Positions 48,713-58,641 are shown, counted from the stretch's first letter. The stretch: DNA of 64,000 nucleotides from Planctomycetota bacterium (GCA_002746535.1 NVWA01000015.1:62001-126000), one strand, 5' to 3'. Numbers and translations are program-made. Notes: generated from the sequence alone by a model not told the origin.

Positions 48713-51277
48713 CTAATTAGAAGTCAGCTTAAAAGTTTTCTTAAGTCGTAGCACCCGGGCATTCACCAGGTCAGAAACGTAAATATAATCATCAGTCACA
48801 TCCACGCTGCTTGGGTAGGCCATAGGAATATCTTTAGTTGGCACTAGGTCACCTTTTAGGCCTCCCATAGAGTCCCTGTTACCCCAGGTGCCGAAGCGTA
48901 TTATCTGGTTGCCTTCGTTATCCATGACAGTAACCCGACTTAATAGTGAAGAGGGATAATAAATCTGGCCGTAGGGATCGACACCAAAAAAGGCGGTGCG
49001 GGCCATACCTCTGCTGATGGATCCAAAGTGTACTTCATAAACTTTGCTGGAGCCTTCTGGTTCTGTGGGATAAAGGTTTCCTTTTAGAAGTGAGCCTGTT
49101 GGTTTATACTTGTAGATTTTTCCGAAGCTTCTTAGGAGCTGGCTGTCTTTTCCCATTGTACCGGGTAAGGGTTTTGTTTTACTGCTCCACAGGCCAACAT
49201 ACATATTTCCTTTAGCGTCAAATTTTATTCCTGCCGATATTGGTTTGGTTCCGAATTTAACAAAGGGTACTTCTTTCCAGGGAGCCTTTTTTGTATCGGA
49301 GGCATAAAAGGCTAGAGGCCCAGAATAATCATTTCGTTTATGACTAGCCAGTATGCCAATGCCGCCATCAGGGGCGACAGCCAGTCCACGTTCGCCATGG
49401 CCCAAATGAATACGCCAATCATTATAATACTGCGTGGTGACAATGTGACTCCCTGCAGGAGCCGGAACAAATTTTCCGCCTTCCCATTTCATTCTATAAA
49501 GTGGCGTTCTATCGCCACGCATATAAAATAAATTTTTCCTTGGGTCAATGGCAAATCCGAGAGCGGAGTTTGAGTTCTTTTTTCCTCTCCGTGAGGTAAT
49601 GTCCATTTCACATTTTTTAAACTCAGGCTTTGACCAGTTATCAAGTCTGAACAAGTAACCCCAGGATTCACTGAGATAAACATCCTCGTTTTTAGGATCA
49701 ACGATCATGTGTTGCATATCCAGGATGCGCTGAGTGCCGACTTTATAAAAATCTTTGACTAATTCAAGTTTGTTGCCTGTATCTTCGTAGATACGGACCG
49801 GCAAAGTCACGTAGGCTACCCAGACACGTGCTTTGCCTTTGAAAGTGGTGACGCCTAAATAGGAGCGGGATCTATAGGTGCCCACTGAAGTATCAAGGAG
49901 TTTGGAAACAGACGCACCTTTGTCTTTTGTCCAGTCCCTTATTTTATAAAGATACAGGGGTGATTTTTTGTGGTAGTTTCCTTTGCGTGTTGTGTAATAA
50001 AGTGCTTTTGAATTTGGATCCACGGCGATAGCATCTGGATATTCAGCAGGAATCTCCCTTATTTTTTTTGCATCTTTATCTAGTATCAGGATACGTTTAT
50101 TTTGTCTGTCACAGATAAAGACATTATTTTTCGCATCTATAGCTATTCCCTGCAGGGCGGCGAAAGGAGCCGTCTTGTCGTCAGCAATAGGTGAAGTTCC
50201 TCGTGACTTCATGTCACCTATAACACTTTTCTTGTCCAGGGCAAAAAAGACTTCAGCCTTGCGAGTTTTGGAATCTACTTTGTAGATCTGACCGTCACGC
50301 CAGAAGCCTGTTGTTTCAATATTTTTGGCTCGGGTCCAGCTTCTTTTTCTTTTACCATCCTTAAAAACACCACTTAGATAAAAATATTTTCCATCCGCTG
50401 ATGGTGCAGTAAAGGGTGTTCCCAAGACATGCCAGGTAGGTCTTTTAGCTTTATCTCCAATGATAGGGTCATTAACCAGGAAACCTTCAGAATTTGGATT
50501 TTCAGGAATAGTACCATCTGTATTTACTTTGATCAAATTGAATTTTTTACCAATAAAATAAAGCGAATCTTTTCCTCCTGAAGGAAGGAGTGATCCAAAG
50601 AAGGCTCTATCACCGGTAATACCTGTGTTTGAAAGAGAGATGGAATCTATATTATGATATTTAAATACCGAGCTTCCATCTTCGCGCTGGTGGGCTCCCC
50701 AGCCTTTGATTTGCTCAAATTTCTTTCCCGCTGGTGCTGGGTAAACTGTTTGTAAATATTTCCCTTCCGCATCATAACGACGCACAACAGCGGGACCATA
50801 ATGATTTATATTGCCTGTAATATACACCGTGCCATCTGATTTAACTTCGAGACCCATTATTTTCCAAGCGGCATGATCTCCCTGCCCCATATCTTTTGAA
50901 TAAAAGGCGTACGGATCTCCACCGACTATATTCACAAGTTTGACGCCCATGCCGGCACGCACCCTTAGAGTGCATTCACCTGCAACTTTTGTTTCGTAAT
51001 CATCATTGCCATCCCAGATTAGTTTTTGAGAAAGAGAATCTTTTTTAAGGGGAGCTGGTGCCTTAGGGCCAAGTACCCCAGCGGCCAGATGTCTCACAAC
51101 TTTGCCTTTGGAATCCAGAATGGCTACTTCGACATCTGTAGCAGTAGAAATAGAAAAGTTGATTTCCCAGGTGTTCCCTTTTTTAGTCATCGTTGGTTTT
51201 GTTTTCCAAGCTACATCAGCAGCATAAAGACTTGCTGAGAGTAATAGGGTAATGCATAGGGTGAGGATATTTTTCAT
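48713..51277 (-). CDS. Exported FlgD_ig + NHL/six-bladed propeller protein (copy 2)
   Basis: This 854-aa protein has a signal peptide (about 1-19) and then a FlgD-Ig-like domain (ATDVEVAILDSKGKVVRHLAAG and KLIWDGNDDYE). NHL-type blades follow, for example GIAIDAKNNVFICDRQNKRIL. It is a clear paralogue of the 36233-38830 protein with matching ends (VDPYGQIYYPSS). By eye it has a higher GC content than its neighbours and paralogue, so separate transfer is possible. A LacI regulator gene lies 33 nt upstream on the same strand, so both are probably one transcript. Role: surface or periplasmic glycan binding, inferred. Confidence 0.75.
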   Translation of the reverse strand: MKNILTLCITLLLSASLYAADVAWKTKPTMTKKGNTWEINFSISTATDVEVAILDSKGKVVRHLAAGVLGPKAPAPLKKDSLSQKLIWDGNDDYETKVAGECTLRVRAGMGVKLVNIVGGDPYAFYSKDMGQGDHAAWKIMGLEVKSDGTVYITGNINHYGPAVVRRYDAEGKYLQTVYPAPAGKKFEQIKGWGAHQREDGSSVFKYHNIDSISLSNTGITGDRAFFGSLLPSGGKDSLYFIGKKFNLIKVNTDGTIPENPNSEGFLVNDPIIGDKAKRPTWHVLGTPFTAPSADGKYFYLSGVFKDGKRKRSWTRAKNIETTGFWRDGQIYKVDSKTRKAEVFFALDKKSVIGDMKSRGTSPIADDKTAPFAALQGIAIDAKNNVFICDRQNKRILILDKDAKKIREIPAEYPDAIAVDPNSKALYYTTRKGNYHKKSPLYLYKIRDWTKDKGASVSKLLDTSVGTYRSRSYLGVTTFKGKARVWVAYVTLPVRIYEDTGNKLELVKDFYKVGTQRILDMQHMIVDPKNEDVYLSESWGYLFRLDNWSKPEFKKCEMDITSRRGKKNSNSALGFAIDPRKNLFYMRGDRTPLYRMKWEGGKFVPAPAGSHIVTTQYYNDWRIHLGHGERGLAVAPDGGIGILASHKRNDYSGPLAFYASDTKKAPWKEVPFVKFGTKPISAGIKFDAKGNMYVGLWSSKTKPLPGTMGKDSQLLRSFGKIYKYKPTGSLLKGNLYPTEPEGSSKVYEVHFGSISRGMARTAFFGVDPYGQIYYPSSLLSRVTVMDNEGNQIIRFGTWGNRDSMGGLKGDLVPTKDIPMAYPSSVDVTDDYIYVSDLVNARVLRLKKTFKLTSN

Positions 51278-51310
51278 TTTTTTTCCTATTTAATTTGCTT
51301 AACTCTTTAA

Positions 51311-52303
51311 TTACGTTGACTCTCTAAGTAATAAAACTGGTGGCAATTCACGAGACCAACCTGCTTTTGGTTCTTTCTGACCTTTGATTTTAGCAAGCAA
51401 TATTTCAGCAGATATTGTTCCGATGGCTTCATTAGGGTGTGCAATTGTACTTAGAGGTGGATTACTTACCTCGCCTGCTTGACTAGCATTAAAGCCAATA
51501 ATCGAGATGTCTTCCGGAAATTTCACACCTCTACTTTGTAATCCCTGCATAAAGCCTAAAGCTGCACTATCTGAGTAAGCCAAAACGCCATCAGGTAATG
51601 TTTTAAGCGATACTTTTTTTCCAATTGTACGTGCAATATTAAAATTATCTTTTGTTGTAGGTATATTTAATATTAGCGGCTTGAGCTTTGCTTTTTTCAT
51701 GTAACTAAGATAAGCATTTAGACGTACCTTACCATAATAATGTTTTGGCTTTTCATTCCCTAGATAAGCGATACGCTTTCGACCTTTATCTTGAAAATGT
51801 TTAAGAGCTGATTGAATCCCCTTTTTTCTATCCATTCCAACCTTATCTATTTTCTTTTCAGTATGTCCTAAAGTAATATAAGGCAGATTACAATCATTAA
51901 GCTTCTTAACCATTAAATCAATTTTTGAGAAATGAAACAATGCAATACCTGATGGGTTTTGACATAGGATGACATCCATATCTTTTGATAATGAATTTTC
52001 AATGTCACGTAATAAAAAGAGACTGACACGATAACCCTCTTCACGCATTTTTTCTTCGAAGGCTTCTACCTTTGGCATATTCCTGGCATAATCGGCACCA
52101 ATTGGACAGACCAACTCTATTAAAAAGCTTTTTTTCGTTCTAAGGCTTTGTGCCATTAAATTGATTCTATAGTCAAGATCCTTGGCAACTTTCAAAATTT
52201 CAATTTTTAATGCTGCTTTAACATAACCATTATCATTCAGGGCCCTACTAACTGTCCGTACGGAAGTACCTGTTATCGCTGCTATATCTTTTAAACTACT
52301 CAT
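51311..52303 (-). CDS. LacI-family transcriptional regulator
   Basis: A 330-aa regulator. The N-terminal helix-turn-helix reads LKDIAAITGTSVRTVSRALND, followed by a hinge and a periplasmic-binding-protein-like ligand domain (from about residue 60). The frame extends 57 nt upstream, but the ATG at 52303 has AAGG 6 nt before it and begins the HTH correctly. Two palindromic operators lie immediately upstream, so it is very likely autoregulated. It is first in an operon with the second propeller gene, its probable target. The effector sugar is unknown. Confidence 0.93.
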   Translation of the reverse strand: MSSLKDIAAITGTSVRTVSRALNDNGYVKAALKIEILKVAKDLDYRINLMAQSLRTKKSFLIELVCPIGADYARNMPKVEAFEEKMREEGYRVSLFLLRDIENSLSKDMDVILCQNPSGIALFHFSKIDLMVKKLNDCNLPYITLGHTEKKIDKVGMDRKKGIQSALKHFQDKGRKRIAYLGNEKPKHYYGKVRLNAYLSYMKKAKLKPLILNIPTTKDNFNIARTIGKKVSLKTLPDGVLAYSDSAALGFMQGLQSRGVKFPEDISIIGFNASQAGEVSNPPLSTIAHPNEAIGTISAEILLAKIKGQKEPKAGWSRELPPVLLLREST

Positions 52304-52314
52304 TTTTAACCTTA

Positions 52315-52332
52315 TATGCCATCGAAGGCACA
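52315..52332. promoter_or_regulatory. LacI-type operator, proximal
   Basis: TATGCCATCGAAGGCACA is a near-perfect copy of the distal operator, 12 nt before the start codon of the LacI gene. Binding here would block translation initiation or transcription start. Confidence 0.65.
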
Positions 52333-52336
52333 ATTT

Positions 52337-52354
52337 TATGCCTTCGAAGGCATA
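52337..52354. promoter_or_regulatory. LacI-type operator, distal (perfect palindrome)
   Basis: TATGCCTTCGAAGGCATA is an 18-bp perfect palindrome with the CG centre typical of LacI-family sites. Its centre is 22 bp from that of the proximal site, two helical turns, so two dimers could bind on the same face. Confidence 0.75.
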
Positions 52355-52578
52355 ATTCAATGTTTAAAATCCAAAATAATATTTAAATTGATAAAAAAAG
52401 TTAACATTAAACAATTTATCACTTAACCTATACATCAACCACTTAATTAATCCTCATTCTTACCTTCTTCACTTAAGATAGATTAATTCAAATTTGGACA
52501 GTTAAATAAAATTGCTAGAATACAAAGTAGTTTTAAAATTGAATATCACCAATATGTTGCCCATAGGATCATAATTAA

Positions 52579-53133
52579 ATGATAAAAAAAGATTTAGCTG
52601 AATTAATTTTAAAAACATTAGCAGTAGTCTTTTTTGTGTTTGCACTAAAATCTCTACCAAATTTTCTCTACTTACTTCGCTCTGACACACCATCTTCTCA
52701 AATGATCATGGCTCCAAATAGTTGGATCATATTTAATATATTTAGACTTACACTAACCCCTTTAATTATATCAATAATTTTATGGCTTACTTCCGGATAC
52801 TTTTCTGAAAAATACTTTAGTACTTCAACGGCACCCATGAAATTGAATGACTTATCCAAAAATGATATTAGACAATTAATTTTTTCAGGTATTGGATTAT
52901 ATTTGTGCGTTACAAGCTTATCTGATCTATCAACGTTGTTATATAACTACATGCATAATAAAGAAATTTTTGACCAATATAACACACTAATTATGTCAAA
53001 TAAAATGTTCGGGGAGATTATTGGTCAATTCATTCAATTAATTCTCAGTTTAATTTTAATCTTCGGATCAAATGGTTTAAATGGCCTGCTAACTAAAATT
53101 GAAACGGCAGGAAATAAAAGTAAAGATTTGTAA
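52579..53133 (+). CDS. Hypothetical membrane protein
   Basis: A 184-aa protein with four hydrophobic segments (about 10-30, 48-70, 95-118 and 145-165). No family is recognised. The loop TSGYFSEKYFSTSTAPMKLN is hydrophilic. The ribosome-binding site is weak (AGGA, 11 nt away). It has no clear operon partners and lies between the LacI operator region and a short open frame. Confidence 0.55.
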   Translation: MIKKDLAELILKTLAVVFFVFALKSLPNFLYLLRSDTPSSQMIMAPNSWIIFNIFRLTLTPLIISIILWLTSGYFSEKYFSTSTAPMKLNDLSKNDIRQLIFSGIGLYLCVTSLSDLSTLLYNYMHNKEIFDQYNTLIMSNKMFGEIIGQFIQLILSLILIFGSNGLNGLLTKIETAGNKSKDL

Positions 53134-53276
53134 TTTCTTTCAGTTGTTCATTTTGTAATTTGACAGTTTCGCTTTGTTTCTTATTTAAGGGGAAATCTAT
53201 TTTGACTAAAATAATATTTACTTTTGCTGAATGACATTAATTTATATTATTTGAATATCCTAGTCTTCTGATTAGA

Positions 53277-53293
53277 TGAAGCTGGTCGCTTCA
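53277..53293. repeat. TGAAGC palindrome
   Basis: TGAAGC-TGGTC-GCTTCA. It resembles the TGAAGCT hairpin at 48540 and shares an AGCTGG centre with the CGAGCTGG palindromes. Confidence 0.5.
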
Positions 53294-53294
53294 G

Positions 53295-53504
53295 ATGCTA
53301 AAAATATATTTAGTGGAAATGTATAAAATTGGTAAAGATAAGTATAAACCTGAATCTTTTCCTGAGATTTATGTCATCAATGCCAAAGAAAGAATAATAG
53401 GAAAATTTAGCTATGTTGAAGATAACATCAATAATTGGATTAAAGCGATAACAAAGAAGATCCCAGAGCTAAACTTCAAATCATCTAAAAAGGATAAAAA
53501 ATAA
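53295..53504 (+). CDS. Short hypothetical open reading frame
   Basis: Encodes 69 residues rich in Lys and Ile (YKPESFPEIYVINAKERI) with a basic end. It resembles no family that I know. Its ATG directly follows a palindromic repeat and has no ribosome-binding site; a second ATG at 53319 is little better. It may be a gene fragment left after repeat insertion or a spurious frame. It lies 7 nt before the convergent regulator gene. Confidence 0.3.
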   Translation: MLKIYLVEMYKIGKDKYKPESFPEIYVINAKERIIGKFSYVEDNINNWIKAITKKIPELNFKSSKKDKK

Positions 53505-53511
53505 ACTTAAT

Positions 53512-54651
53512 TTATTTTCGAATATCTGCGATAGTATTTCCTGTGACCCATTGACCTGGCATATAAGTAATCTTCGCCTTAGTATTTCGTAAAGAGCGGC
53601 ATCTACTTTTAAGAATGGCAACACTTTTTGTACCGATTTCAATAAAAGGCATCTTGCAATAGGACAAAGTCTTTGCCCCTACAACATTAGTCTCAGCCCC
53701 AGCCATGGCTACAATCGAAATATCACCTGGCACATTCAACCCAACCTTTTCAAGTTCTTTCATCAGCTCACAACCTAAATTATTATCATAAGCAATAATT
53801 GCACTCGGTTTTTGCTTTAAAGAAACAATATGATCACAAACGTCTTTGATATAGGATGCTTCTTTTTTTAAATCGAGACCTAAAACTTTAATGTGTTCTG
53901 AAAAACCCAACACATCCATCTGGCTTTTATAAACATTTCTTCTTTCAAGCACATCAGAAGTTTCTACCTCAGGATGTGTGCCTTTTTCATTCAAAACTAG
54001 TGTATCATTTGACCATCCATCCATATAGGCGATTCTTTTATGGCCAAAACTTACTAATTCATTTACACAATTCAAACCTGATTGTTCATTATCACAAACA
54101 ACATAATCAAGAGGGATTTCAGGGTTATTAAAATCAGCCACAACAACAGGGATCGAAGATTGAACAAAATCTTTCAGATACTTTTCATTGTTAACAGCCA
54201 GTAGAACAACTCCATCAATTTTTTTATCTATCAAGCTTTGTACCGAAACAGCCCCTTCTTTTTTCAATGAGATTAATTTCACATCAGCTTTTAATTTATC
54301 TGCTGCAAGCATAATACCTTGAAACATCTGCATTAAATAATCAGAAGAAAATAATAAATTATTGGTGCAATAAACAATAAGGCCAATCGTCTGAATTTGA
54401 CGACTAGAATTCTTGACAGGGTTTAAAACAAACATTCCCTTACCATGGTGGCCATAGATCACTTTTTCAGCCACCAAAAGATCCATGGCTTGTTTGACTG
54501 TCACTAAAGAAACATTTAGTTCTTTTACTAAATTTCGATAGGAAGGCAGTTTGTCATCTTGACGCCACCCTCCTTTTTGGATCATTGCTTTAATTCTCTC
54601 GCTGACCTGAACATGCAACTTTTTTTTAGATTGATTTTCAAATGTATACAT
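53512..54651 (-). CDS. GntR/LacI hybrid regulator (AraR-type)
   Basis: A 379-aa regulator with an N-terminal GntR winged helix (about 10-75: LPSYRNLVKELNVSLVTVKQ) and a C-terminal LacI-like sugar-binding domain (from about 85). This layout is that of Bacillus AraR. It follows the PL26-like gene on the same strand by 109 nt and may control it, or sense its product. A second regulator of the same type is divergent on the other side. Confidence 0.9.
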   Translation of the reverse strand: MYTFENQSKKKLHVQVSERIKAMIQKGGWRQDDKLPSYRNLVKELNVSLVTVKQAMDLLVAEKVIYGHHGKGMFVLNPVKNSSRQIQTIGLIVYCTNNLLFSSDYLMQMFQGIMLAADKLKADVKLISLKKEGAVSVQSLIDKKIDGVVLLAVNNEKYLKDFVQSSIPVVVADFNNPEIPLDYVVCDNEQSGLNCVNELVSFGHKRIAYMDGWSNDTLVLNEKGTHPEVETSDVLERRNVYKSQMDVLGFSEHIKVLGLDLKKEASYIKDVCDHIVSLKQKPSAIIAYDNNLGCELMKELEKVGLNVPGDISIVAMAGAETNVVGAKTLSYCKMPFIEIGTKSVAILKSRCRSLRNTKAKITYMPGQWVTGNTIADIRK

Positions 54652-54760
54652 AAATTACTGTTATAGATGTTATATTTTTACTCTATCGTATTCAATTTCT
54701 ATATTTCTTCAACCATAATTTATGAATTAATAAAGACCATGCCAATTCCAATAATACGCC

Positions 54761-57319
54761 CTAAGGTTTTACCAATTGAGCATCCTCAAAAACTTCAGGA
54801 TATTTTTTCATCGCATCTAATATCGCATGGCCATTAATCAAACTATATGTCTGATACTTGGTCGAGTGATATACTGGCTTGCCATCAGGGCAGTAATAAT
54901 TACAGATGACTTGATACGCACTAAAGCATCTCCGTAGCTCTTCTTCCCTTTTCTTAGGGTCTTCCCTTAATTTCGCTATCAAAGCAAAAGCCTCTATATG
55001 AAACCATTTAGTACCACCACCGGCATCAGGACCGAACAACTGTTTATCATACTCTGGTAATGGTTGATAAGCAAAATCGCCCACCTCTTCTGAATACGAA
55101 TATTTATGCATACAATCAGCCCAGAAAAATATTCGGTCAAATAAATATTGAGGTTTTTCACCTGAATCTCTTTGTTTATTAAGGGCATAAAAAGTTAAAT
55201 TCTTTAAATAGATACCATTAAATATTTCGCCTGCTGCAAAATGCCCTTGCGCATCTCTGGGTCTATCAGGTTGAATTTTATCAGGGTGCGTTTCTTTTAA
55301 AATGATCTCAATGGCCTGCACATGCTTTTCATCTCCAGTATGTAAATAGCCAACTAAGCTACATGCAATGTTATGGGCACTCGTTCTATAATAAGCATGT
55401 TGCGCAAACTGATCCTCTAATACTTTAAATGTGGTATTGTCAGCAATTTCTAGAGCCGTCTCCTCCAACATGGGCCTACCAGTCAAATAATAGGCTAGCA
55501 TAATACCAGCATTATCATAATGACCGGATTCCGGACCACCACCTATCCCCCAAGGCCACATTAAATCACCATAAAACAAAGCACTATCACTTTGTCTATG
55601 GCCACCACGTCCGGGCTCAATCAAATGTTCTGTATGAGTAAATTTGCCTCCATTATAACAATAGCCTCCATGCGGATCTTCTTTTGTATGATAAGTATCA
55701 ATGTCAGCTTGATGAATTGCAGCATAAAGACCGGCTTCTAAAAACTGATCGGCACTTTTCTGGTTTACCCCTTGCCTTCGCATAGCTTGCATTAATAAAC
55801 CTAGGCTAAAATCATATTCATTATTATGGTGCGAGAGAATATCACCGCCCCCTTCATAATCCGCATTAAAATCACCAAAGTTACGCCATCCAAAATCAGC
55901 CCATTTCTCTCTTAGTTTCCATAAATCAAATGCTGGATCTTCAAAAACACAATCGACAACATTTTCATATTCCTTAAATTGCCCTTCCTCATAAGCTACC
56001 GTGGGCAACATAACCTCCGATTCATTTAGCTGCTCGATAGAAGGTAATAAAATAGGATCATTTAACAGACGATGCATTTTTGGCTTCAGCGTTTTATAAG
56101 CTTTAAATAACGTGGTCATTCCAGGGGCATGATGATCCACAGGTTTGTCAACACGATGAAATGATAAAATAATCTCATGACTCTTTTGCTCACCACCAAC
56201 AAGTTCATGAGCATATTTAGACTCTTGCGGAAACAATCCACATGTAATGCTGATACCATCATCATTCACATTTGTCAGAAATGCTTTCGGATAATTTTCC
56301 CAAAATTTTTCAACACCCATCGCAATGGAAACCCGTTGATTATTCACCGCAGCCCAACCACCAGCATGATCACCGGTGTATGTCTCAGTTCCGTCAACAG
56401 TCATCTTATAACCTCTAAACTGTTGAGGAAACTGCCAATCTTTTGTAATATCCGTACGGTGAAACCAGTTTTCGTTACCACTTGAATCTTGATATATTTT
56501 TGCTTCTTTAGTAACAGGACCAAAATGATCTTCTCTACCCAATTCTGCTGCTAAATAACTAAATGGAACACCTTTTTCTTTAATTGATAAACGAAAACCA
56601 GCATCTTTGATCATAGCCGCATTTGGTAAACCTAAACGAAAATGCCCCAACTCTTCTCTAGGCTGATGTCTAGGATTATGCAACGTATAAGAAATTTTAA
56701 GTATTTGAGAATTTACGCTAGCAACTAATCGCAATTTAAAATGCAAACGATCAACACCGGAACTATCTCTAAAAATTCCTTTATAATAAACTTCCGAACA
56801 GATAGGTCCATTATCACGAATCTCTGGCTCACCCGTAAATTCAGGTTTTAATTTACCATCTTCTAGCTCAACAAACAACTGACCTTCACCAATCGAAGGA
56901 GACCAGGTATTAAACTCATCTTTTATTATAGAAGGAATCGTTACTTCTCGAAACCATTCTTCTGGATCTGATCCTAAACTTACTTTTAACAAACCAGTAT
57001 CAATATTAATCACACCATCATCAATGGATAATACATTCGTACCTATAGAAGTGGGCGCTTTATCTAAAATATTTATTGAGTAGGTTACCTCACTCTTAGA
57101 TTTTAAAGAACAAGACCACTTAGCAAGACACCAACGAATACTACCATCTTTCCATTTACAAGTTGTTTGAACTTGAACAGGAATATCCTTACCAGCTTCA
57201 TCTAACAATTGTATATGATTTGAATCAAATACCTGACCTCTAGCAAAAGGCAATCCTATTGATTTTAAATCATAATCATAATCACTGTCATGCTTATTTA
57301 TGATGGGAAATTGAAACAT
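54761..57319 (-). CDS. PL26/YetA-like exo-rhamnogalacturonan lyase family protein
   Basis: This 852-aa protein resembles Bacillus YetA and the fungal exo-rhamnogalacturonan lyase PcRGLX. It opens with a RIFT-type beta-barrel (about 1-380, starting FPIINKHDSDYDYDL and containing KWKDGSIRWCLAKW). An alpha/alpha-barrel follows with GWRNFGDFNADYEGGGDILSHHNNEYD in pieces and the His/Tyr-rich TEHLIEPGRGGHRQSDS region that suits a lyase active site. There is no signal peptide, so oligosaccharides would be cleaved in the cytoplasm. GntR/LacI hybrid regulator genes flank it on both sides. The family call is from memory; activity is inferred. Confidence 0.75.
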   Translation of the reverse strand: MFQFPIINKHDSDYDYDLKSIGLPFARGQVFDSNHIQLLDEAGKDIPVQVQTTCKWKDGSIRWCLAKWSCSLKSKSEVTYSINILDKAPTSIGTNVLSIDDGVINIDTGLLKVSLGSDPEEWFREVTIPSIIKDEFNTWSPSIGEGQLFVELEDGKLKPEFTGEPEIRDNGPICSEVYYKGIFRDSSGVDRLHFKLRLVASVNSQILKISYTLHNPRHQPREELGHFRLGLPNAAMIKDAGFRLSIKEKGVPFSYLAAELGREDHFGPVTKEAKIYQDSSGNENWFHRTDITKDWQFPQQFRGYKMTVDGTETYTGDHAGGWAAVNNQRVSIAMGVEKFWENYPKAFLTNVNDDGISITCGLFPQESKYAHELVGGEQKSHEIILSFHRVDKPVDHHAPGMTTLFKAYKTLKPKMHRLLNDPILLPSIEQLNESEVMLPTVAYEEGQFKEYENVVDCVFEDPAFDLWKLREKWADFGWRNFGDFNADYEGGGDILSHHNNEYDFSLGLLMQAMRRQGVNQKSADQFLEAGLYAAIHQADIDTYHTKEDPHGGYCYNGGKFTHTEHLIEPGRGGHRQSDSALFYGDLMWPWGIGGGPESGHYDNAGIMLAYYLTGRPMLEETALEIADNTTFKVLEDQFAQHAYYRTSAHNIACSLVGYLHTGDEKHVQAIEIILKETHPDKIQPDRPRDAQGHFAAGEIFNGIYLKNLTFYALNKQRDSGEKPQYLFDRIFFWADCMHKYSYSEEVGDFAYQPLPEYDKQLFGPDAGGGTKWFHIEAFALIAKLREDPKKREEELRRCFSAYQVICNYYCPDGKPVYHSTKYQTYSLINGHAILDAMKKYPEVFEDAQLVKP

Positions 57320-57534
57320 CGAAATACTCCTTAAGCTAAGAATCCTATTGAAGACTGCTATTATAAAGAACTAAAAAGCAAACCAATTAAAAACGTCGCA
57401 ACAAATTTAGTGTCTCATAAATAAGGGTATCTAGGGAACATAATAATTCTTGTGGATTCATCAATAAAACATAATATATCAAGTCAATCACTCCTTAAAG
57501 TCTTTTTAAGCACATTTAAGTTAGTTCCGATATC

Positions 57535-58641
57535 ATGAATAAAATTACGAATTTACAGCAAAAACTTAGGAACTATATTCTAAGAGACCTCTCTTTATTA
57601 AAAGAGGGACAAGCATTAGCTAAAGAAACTGAAATTGCCGAAAAATATTTCGTTGGTCGCAATACCGTACGCAAAGTTATGAAAACTTTAGAAAATGAAT
57701 GCCTTATCTTACGAATTCGAGGCAAAGGCACCTTCCCTGTCACCAATGAAGTCAGTTGCCACGAAAACAGAAACCCCTTTAGAAAAATTAAAATCATTTT
57801 TGGATTAGGATTAGGCCTTGGAGGACTTGAATACTATAACCAAATCTTGGTCAGTGTGATTAATAAAGCTCAAAGAGAAAATTATCATATTGAAGTCGCC
57901 AATATTTACCCCGTTAAAAACAAATATGACTTCTGCTTAGACACATTAAAAGATCCTTATGTAAAAGGAATCCTTTTAGTAGCCGTTACTCAAAAGAAAA
58001 TAACGAAAGCTCTCTATCAAAGTGGAATACCCTTATGCTTATTAGATCACTATACAGACTTACCCATCGATGTCGTTGACATAGCTAGCTATAAAGCGTC
58101 ATACAATACAACCAAGAAATTAATAGAACTGGGCCATAAAAGAATCTTTTATGTAAACAGTAAACCAAAGACTTTATGTCCTGAACGACTGCATGGTTAT
58201 GTGGATTGCCTTAAAGATCACGACATCCCCTTCCATCCAAGTTGGGTTTCCGAATACCCTGCATATGATCAAGGAGGCTTGCAAGCAGCAGAAATGATTG
58301 TTAAACTTCCAAAAAATAAACGACCGACGGCTATCTACATCTTCTCTACTTCTATGATGATACCTTTCATTGACTTCGTGAAGTCAAAAGGTCTTCGGAT
58401 TCCTTCTGACCTCAGCATTTATTCCAATGGCGATAATCCTAGTCCAACAAACGACCAAAATTATCAAAACCTTTGTTATAATTATTTTGATGGTACAAAA
58501 ATTGGTACTAGAGGCTTAGATCTTCTACTAAAACGAATTCAAGATCCCGCTAGACCATCTAAAAGGATTGAAGTCAAAGCAAATCTATTAATAGGTAATA
58601 GCATCGGCCCTAACACCCTAAAACAACCTCTAAATAAATAA
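57535..58641 (+). CDS. GntR/LacI hybrid regulator (AraR-type)
   Basis: A 368-aa regulator. The winged helix is at about 8-70 (ETEIAEKYFVGRNTVRKVMKTL) and is followed by the LacI-like effector domain (LGHKRIFYVN, near 195). It is divergent from the PL26-like gene and 233 nt upstream of the GH123-like gene, whose leader holds a 25-bp inverted repeat. Either gene may be its target. In the shared region CTTAAA/TTTAAG (57494-57510) is a weak inverted repeat. Confidence 0.9.
   Translation: MNKITNLQQKLRNYILRDLSLLKEGQALAKETEIAEKYFVGRNTVRKVMKTLENECLILRIRGKGTFPVTNEVSCHENRNPFRKIKIIFGLGLGLGGLEYYNQILVSVINKAQRENYHIEVANIYPVKNKYDFCLDTLKDPYVKGILLVAVTQKKITKALYQSGIPLCLLDHYTDLPIDVVDIASYKASYNTTKKLIELGHKRIFYVNSKPKTLCPERLHGYVDCLKDHDIPFHPSWVSEYPAYDQGGLQAAEMIVKLPKNKRPTAIYIFSTSMMIPFIDFVKSKGLRIPSDLSIYSNGDNPSPTNDQNYQNLCYNYFDGTKIGTRGLDLLLKRIQDPARPSKRIEVKANLLIGNSIGPNTLKQPLNK

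Noticed and set aside
57494..57520. CTTAAA/TTTAAG repeats between the PL26-like gene and its divergent regulator
   Set aside because: Six-base AT-rich arms arise often by chance here; mentioned under the regulator but not called as a site.
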